Positions 60,578 to 64,000 of a DNA stretch of 64,000 nucleotides are shown here, in pieces. The notes beneath the pieces were generated by a model that was given only the letters and a program-made list of their open reading frames with translations, had not been told where the DNA came from and searched no databases. The position numbers and the translations under genes are program-made. The number at the start of each line of letters is the position of its first letter. Position 1 is the first letter of the stretch. Location of the stretch: IMG/VR virus record IMGVR_UViG_3300025000_000064, positions 59,606 to 123,605 of that record; one strand, given 5' to 3'. The DNA is from a virus.

Positions 60578-62476
60578 TTATGGAAAGTTTAATATAGATG
60601 GAGAGCCAGGTAAATTATTTTTTAATCCAGAAACTATAGCGTTTGGATTATCTAATGTATTTATTTGGAAACCACCATAATTATATGTTGTATTGGCATT
60701 AGAATTATTTGATAATTGGTTTGCTTTATAGCCACCATATCCACCTATTGCCATACCAGGGATAATTCCTGCTGGACCCATAGTAACTAACCCTAATATT
60801 CCTCCGCCAATAGCTCCAGAAAATATAGACTTCATTTGTTCTTCTAATTTACTCAAAGCTATTTTTGCATGGGTAAATAAAATACTGATAGTTCCAACAC
60901 CTTCTACTTCAAAAGTTCTTCTCCATTTTTGAAGCCTATTTAACCAATTCATTACTTTATCAATATTATTGTATATTAACGTAGACACCAACCCTATAGA
61001 TAATCCCCATAATCCCATAGAAAGAGTAGCTGCCCTGCTGGTTGCAGAAAAGGCTAAAATGAGAGCATTTCTTGCCGAAGAAATAGCTTTTATGAGCGAA
61101 ACACCTATTATGTTATTTATTAAAAAGGCAACTAATGGAACTATAGTTTTCATTTGCTTGGAAATATCTAATAAAATATTTCCAAGACTCTTCATTGTTC
61201 TTTCAAACTTATCGCCTTGAATAACAGCGGTTATTGCATCCGCCACATTACCTATCGCTTCACTAAATCCACTTTCTGAAAGTTTCATTTGCAATTCCAT
61301 AATGGCGTTTTGCATGTTTATTATTTTTGACTGAGATGATGCTAAAGCAGCACTTAATCCTTGTCCTAATTCTTGTTTTAATTGTTTTGCAAATTTTGGC
61401 AAAAACTCATTGGCAAATACCTTGCCATCTTTTACCATTTTGTTAAATTCTTTTTCAGACTTCCCCATTGCTCTTGCAGCAATACCGAAGGCACCAGGTA
61501 TATGTTCTCCCAACTGTCTTCTTAATTCTTCCATTGAGATTGTACCCTTGGAAGCCATTTGTTCAACAGCAAGTGAAACTAATTTAAATTGACGAGGAAG
61601 GATATGCATAACTGTAGAAGCTTGCAATAAAGAATCATAAACACTTCTCATGTCTTTTTGAGATAATGTTTTATTAGCAGCAGCATAGAATTTAGAATAA
61701 CCTTCTGCTGCATCCAACATAGGTTGTCTTAATTCTTTTGCTCTTTTATAAATCCAATCCATTTCTTCTTTAGCCATACCAACATTGGGAGCTAAAGCTT
61801 TAAATCTTACATCAACTGCAATGAGTCTATTGTTTACATCAATTAAGTCTCTTACAAACTTTGCCATATAAGAAGCGGTAATTAACATTAATGCATTTTT
61901 TACATTAAATAATCCATCAAGAAAACCTTGTTGAGATTGCTTTTGTCTTTCAATTGCTTTTTGTTGCTTTTTTAATTCTCTGGTTACTTCTTTTTCATCA
62001 GATATTCTTTTTCTTGCGTAACCATTAGCTTGGCTATATGATTGTCTATCTATTGCTGCTTGGTTTTTATAATTTTTAAATGAAGCCATAGCATCAGCTT
62101 CACCAGAAGTAAAGCCTCTTGTTTTTTTAAGAAATTGAGAATGTTCTGCTCTTGCTTTTGCTATTTGGTCAGATGTTAATGGAGCTTTAAAGTTTCTATT
62201 TATAGAAGCATTGCCAACAGAATCAACATACATTATCTTAGACTTTGTATCTAAAACTCTCTTATAAGATTTATTTAATCTTTCGGCATTAGATATGTCT
62301 CTACTGACATTTTTGCCAAGGGTCATCCCAAGTGAAGATTTTTTAAATTGTCTTTCAATATTGGCTAATTTTTTAGACAAAGATGTTAATAAACCATCTA
62401 CGGCTTTTAATCCTGCAATAGCTTTTTCGCTATCTATTTGTATTAAACCTTCTAGTCCAAAATCTTTATTAGCCAT
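60578..62476 (-). CDS. Tape measure protein
   Basis: 632 residues. A coiled N-terminus is followed by the tape-measure N-terminal domain (IAVDVRFKALAPNVGMAKEEMDWIY, AAEGYSKFYAAANKT, LGEHIPGAFGIAARAMGKSEKE). Hydrophobic segments (VPLVAFLINNIIGVSLIKAI and LSMGLWGLSIGLVSTLI) lie near the C-terminal third. Length usually sets the tail length; at this size the tail should be roughly 95 nm. It follows the chaperone pair. Confidence 0.9.
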   Translation of the reverse strand: MANKDFGLEGLIQIDSEKAIAGLKAVDGLLTSLSKKLANIERQFKKSSLGMTLGKNVSRDISNAERLNKSYKRVLDTKSKIMYVDSVGNASINRNFKAPLTSDQIAKARAEHSQFLKKTRGFTSGEADAMASFKNYKNQAAIDRQSYSQANGYARKRISDEKEVTRELKKQQKAIERQKQSQQGFLDGLFNVKNALMLITASYMAKFVRDLIDVNNRLIAVDVRFKALAPNVGMAKEEMDWIYKRAKELRQPMLDAAEGYSKFYAAANKTLSQKDMRSVYDSLLQASTVMHILPRQFKLVSLAVEQMASKGTISMEELRRQLGEHIPGAFGIAARAMGKSEKEFNKMVKDGKVFANEFLPKFAKQLKQELGQGLSAALASSQSKIINMQNAIMELQMKLSESGFSEAIGNVADAITAVIQGDKFERTMKSLGNILLDISKQMKTIVPLVAFLINNIIGVSLIKAISSARNALILAFSATSRAATLSMGLWGLSIGLVSTLIYNNIDKVMNWLNRLQKWRRTFEVEGVGTISILFTHAKIALSKLEEQMKSIFSGAIGGGILGLVTMGPAGIIPGMAIGGYGGYKANQLSNNSNANTTYNYGGFQINTLDNPNAIVSGLKNNLPGSPSILNFP

Positions 62477-62477
62477 A

Positions 62478-63172
62478 TTATTTCGCTTCCATATAAACTT
62501 GTTGAATCATATCAAAGTCAGATAAGGCTTGAAACATCACAACCATATCTTCAAATGTCCACTTATTACATATATCTATAAAACTATCTTTATTTTTTTC
62601 ATTAAAGTATAGTTGATATATAGGTCGCATATAATCTGGAACTTCAGAATTAGACATTATCATTTCAATTTTTGTTTGAATGTTTTTATCTACTTTTGTA
62701 CCAATTCCAGGAATTGCAACTTTTTTGCTATCTTTTTTAACCCCACTTCAAAGTTAAACTTCATTGCTTCAATGAAGATTTCTGCTAATTCGTCAAGTTC
62801 GTCAATGCTTAAATCTTCTAAATTGAATTTAACTTCTTTAATGCCATCATCTGATTTTTCAGAAACGATTGCATCTGTTAAAATTCTTTCAAATATTAAT
62901 ATAAATAAATCTATATTATCTGCTATTAATTCTATTAATTTGGGAATATTTTCCTTAAAAGAATCAGCATTGGATAATAAACTATTTAATGTATCAATAT
63001 TTTCTTTTTGGTCTTCTTTGCTTTTAAATAATAAATCTATTATCATAGAGATTATGGGAGTCGCAGTTATTTTTGATAACTGCGAACTAACCCATAAAGC
63101 ATCTTTTAAGCCCATCTTTTTTAGCTTATATTCTTTATCATCTATATTAAATTTATGATATTTTATACTCAT
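62478..63172 (-). CDS. Tail assembly chaperone, frameshifted fusion form
   Basis: The −1 reading frame from the slippery site at 62720 runs open to a stop at 62478, giving a 231-residue fusion (151 residues of the upstream protein plus about 80). The second part ends with IYQLYFNEKNKDSFID, WTFEDMVVMFQAL and YMEAK. This is the lambda G/GT arrangement, where the fusion loads tube protein on the tape measure. The short piece is not a separate gene with a good start. Confidence 0.8.
62690..63172 (-). CDS. Tail assembly chaperone, short form
   Basis: 160 residues from MSIKYHKFNIDDKEYKLKKM. It is acidic and helical (NLEDLSIDELDELAEIFIEA), and ends KKIAKKLQFLELVQK when no frameshift occurs. It lies between tube and tape measure genes, as expected for chaperone G. 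Confidence 0.78.
   Translation of the reverse strand: MSIKYHKFNIDDKEYKLKKMGLKDALWVSSQLSKITATPIISMIIDLLFKSKEDQKENIDTLNSLLSNADSFKENIPKLIELIADNIDLFILIFERILTDAIVSEKSDDGIKEVKFNLEDLSIDELDELAEIFIEAMKFNFEVGLKKIAKKLQFLELVQK
62720..62738 (-). other. Tandem A-AAA-AAG slippery sites for −1 frameshifting
   Basis: In zero frame the minus-strand RNA reads TTA AAA AAG ATA GCA AAA AAG. Two heptamers of the dnaX type, A AAA AAG, lie at 62738-62732 and 62726-62720, both in the right phase. From either site the −1 frame stays open into the fusion. Confidence 0.85.
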
Positions 63173-63212
63173 TTGGTCACTCTCTTTATTATATTGTATT
63201 ATTATTTAGTTT

Positions 63213-63749
63213 TTATAATGGAGATATTACATTGTTAGCGTTTTGTATTTGTCCTGCCAAGGCTGTAACTGACTGTAATGTTGCAGATGCGGTTTCTATT
63301 TTAGATGTACAAGTGCCTGTTAATTCAACATCTACTGTTTCTAAACTCCCCTGATATTTTAATGAAGGATTGCCTTTTATAGCACCTATAAAATTATAAG
63401 AGATATTTAACATAGGGTCTTTGAATGAACAGGTTACTAACATATCAGCAGGAGCATTCATTATTTTAGCTGCACCGATTAAACTTCTGCTTTTTGCAAC
63501 CAATTTATGAATTTCTGAGCCATGCATTGCGCTTATTTTAATTTCTGTTTTCTTTGAGTTTTTGAAAGAGAATTGAGTATATTCTCCTGTAACATCTTCT
63601 TTAACATCTACTTGGTCTTGAGGAAATGTTACTTCAATACTACCGTCTGCATCAACTCCACCTTCTTTAACAACATCAATGGTTTTTAAACCTGAAATTG
63701 ACATTGTAAAGTTTATTGCAGCCATATTATATATAGTTGGTGTTGCCAT
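63213..63749 (-). CDS. Tail tube protein (DUF3277-like)
   Basis: 178 residues. INFTMSISGLKTIDVVKEGG, then DGSIEVTFPQDQVDVKEDVTGEY and KISAMHGSEIHKLVAK, are the beta strands of the DUF3277 tube family. It lies between the sheath-like gene and the chaperones, the usual order of contractile-tail genes. Confidence 0.8.
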   Translation of the reverse strand: MATPTIYNMAAINFTMSISGLKTIDVVKEGGVDADGSIEVTFPQDQVDVKEDVTGEYTQFSFKNSKKTEIKISAMHGSEIHKLVAKSRSLIGAAKIMNAPADMLVTCSFKDPMLNISYNFIGAIKGNPSLKYQGSLETVDVELTGTCTSKIETASATLQSVTALAGQIQNANNVISPL

Positions 63750-63792
63750 TTTTATATATCCTTTATTTATAAATTATAAATTATATTGAACT

Positions 63793-64000
63793 TTATACGT
63801 TCATGTCGCCATCAATATCAACGCTATGAATAGCAGAACTGTATCTGAATTTAACATTTATATAACCAACATATTGTCTAGCTATTCTGTCTGCATCTGA
63901 AACTTCTGAAACAGGTGTCACTGTTATTTCGTAAGGAACAAGAACTGACTCTGCGTTATAATCTCTTGTTTGATATGTTATAAGTCTGCCTTTAGAAATT
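63793..64000 (-). CDS. Probable tail sheath protein, C-terminal part only
   Basis: Only the last 69 codons are in the window. VPYEITVTPVSEVSDADRIARQYV then VKFRYSSAIHSVDIDGDMNV and a stop. The ending resembles the DUF3383/sheath family, and position before the tube gene supports it. Confidence 0.6.
   Translation of the reverse strand, partial: ISKGRLITYQTRDYNAESVLVPYEITVTPVSEVSDADRIARQYVGYINVKFRYSSAIHSVDIDGDMNV

Noticed and set aside
62478-62663. Separate 61-residue gene
   Set aside because: It lacks a good ribosome binding site and is continuous with the −1 frame of the chaperone gene, so it is read as part of the fusion.
1-64000. Alternative genetic code or stop recoding
   Set aside because: TAA, TAG and TGA all terminate well-defined genes (for example TGA in dnaG and TAG in the chaperone) and tryptophan is TGG in conserved motifs.
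1-64000. Integrase or excisionase suggesting a prophage
   Set aside because: No site-specific recombinase motif or attachment-site pair was seen in this window; the rest of the genome is unknown.

Overview
The window is a strongly AT-rich stretch of a large tailed bacteriophage genome. It has a contractile-tail (myovirus) morphogenesis block, its own replication machinery and a large glycan-synthesis island. No integrase, capsid, portal or terminase gene is present here. The standard genetic code is used: TAA, TAG and TGA all end genes and TGG encodes Trp. Ribosome binding sites are AGGAGG-like, and three good promoters follow the host sigma-70 consensus (TTGACA, 17 bp, TATACT or CATAAT). This suggests a low-GC anaerobic bacterial host, but the host cannot be named from the sequence.

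Layout. (1) 1-8646, minus strand: a glycan cassette. It holds an NAD-dependent sugar epimerase, three enzymes of GDP-D-glycero-D-manno-heptose synthesis (HddC, HddA, GmhA), a TagB/TagF-like transferase, two methyltransferases, a GT4 glycosyltransferase and three tandem paralogues of a rhamnan-synthesis-F-like family. It is preceded by a folded, tRNA-like leader RNA (8668-8794). (2) 8805-13457, minus: small Cys-rich proteins, two metallophosphoesterases and hypothetical genes. (3) 13515-14113: a stand-alone large structured RNA gene with its own promoter, an 18-pair helix joining its two ends, many internal hairpins and an intrinsic terminator. (4) 14152-28391, minus: CobO-like adenosyltransferase, sigma-like factor, DNA polymerase III alpha, many small genes, a dATP/dGTP diphosphohydrolase-like protein, a RuvC-like resolvase, replicative helicase DnaB (its 3' end invaded by an HNH endonuclease), Dam-like methylase and an SSB-like protein.

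(5) 28392-29239: a divergent control region with sigma-70 promoters firing outward in both directions, an AT-rich array of AACTTA repeats and a dyad operator. It is a good candidate for a replication origin. (6) 29240-42690, plus: thymidine kinase, primase, an SF1 helicase whose Walker A motif is split by an intein, a cytosine methylase, a PD-(D/E)XK nuclease, ATP-dependent DNA ligase, tiny genes and a second glycosyltransferase pair. (7) 42713-44220: a broken paralogue of the preceding gene, interrupted by a TnpB element. (8) 44209-64000, minus: SpeD-like protein, cell-wall hydrolases, fibres and a glycoside-hydrolase tailspike. Then, read back towards the tail shaft, come baseplate wedge, spike, hub and plug proteins, a Dit-like protein, tape measure, frameshifted tail chaperones, tube and the end of a probable sheath gene. 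A second HNH gene sits on the opposite strand inside this block.

The genes suggest a phage that replicates with its own polymerase, primase, helicase and ligase, methylates DNA at A and C, transcribes some genes with its own sigma-like factor, and builds or remodels a heptose-containing glycan on the host surface or on its own virion. Genes are packed with TAATG or ATGA overlaps, so translational coupling is the rule. Mobile elements of four kinds (intein, two HNH genes, TnpB element) sit at conserved or coding sites.
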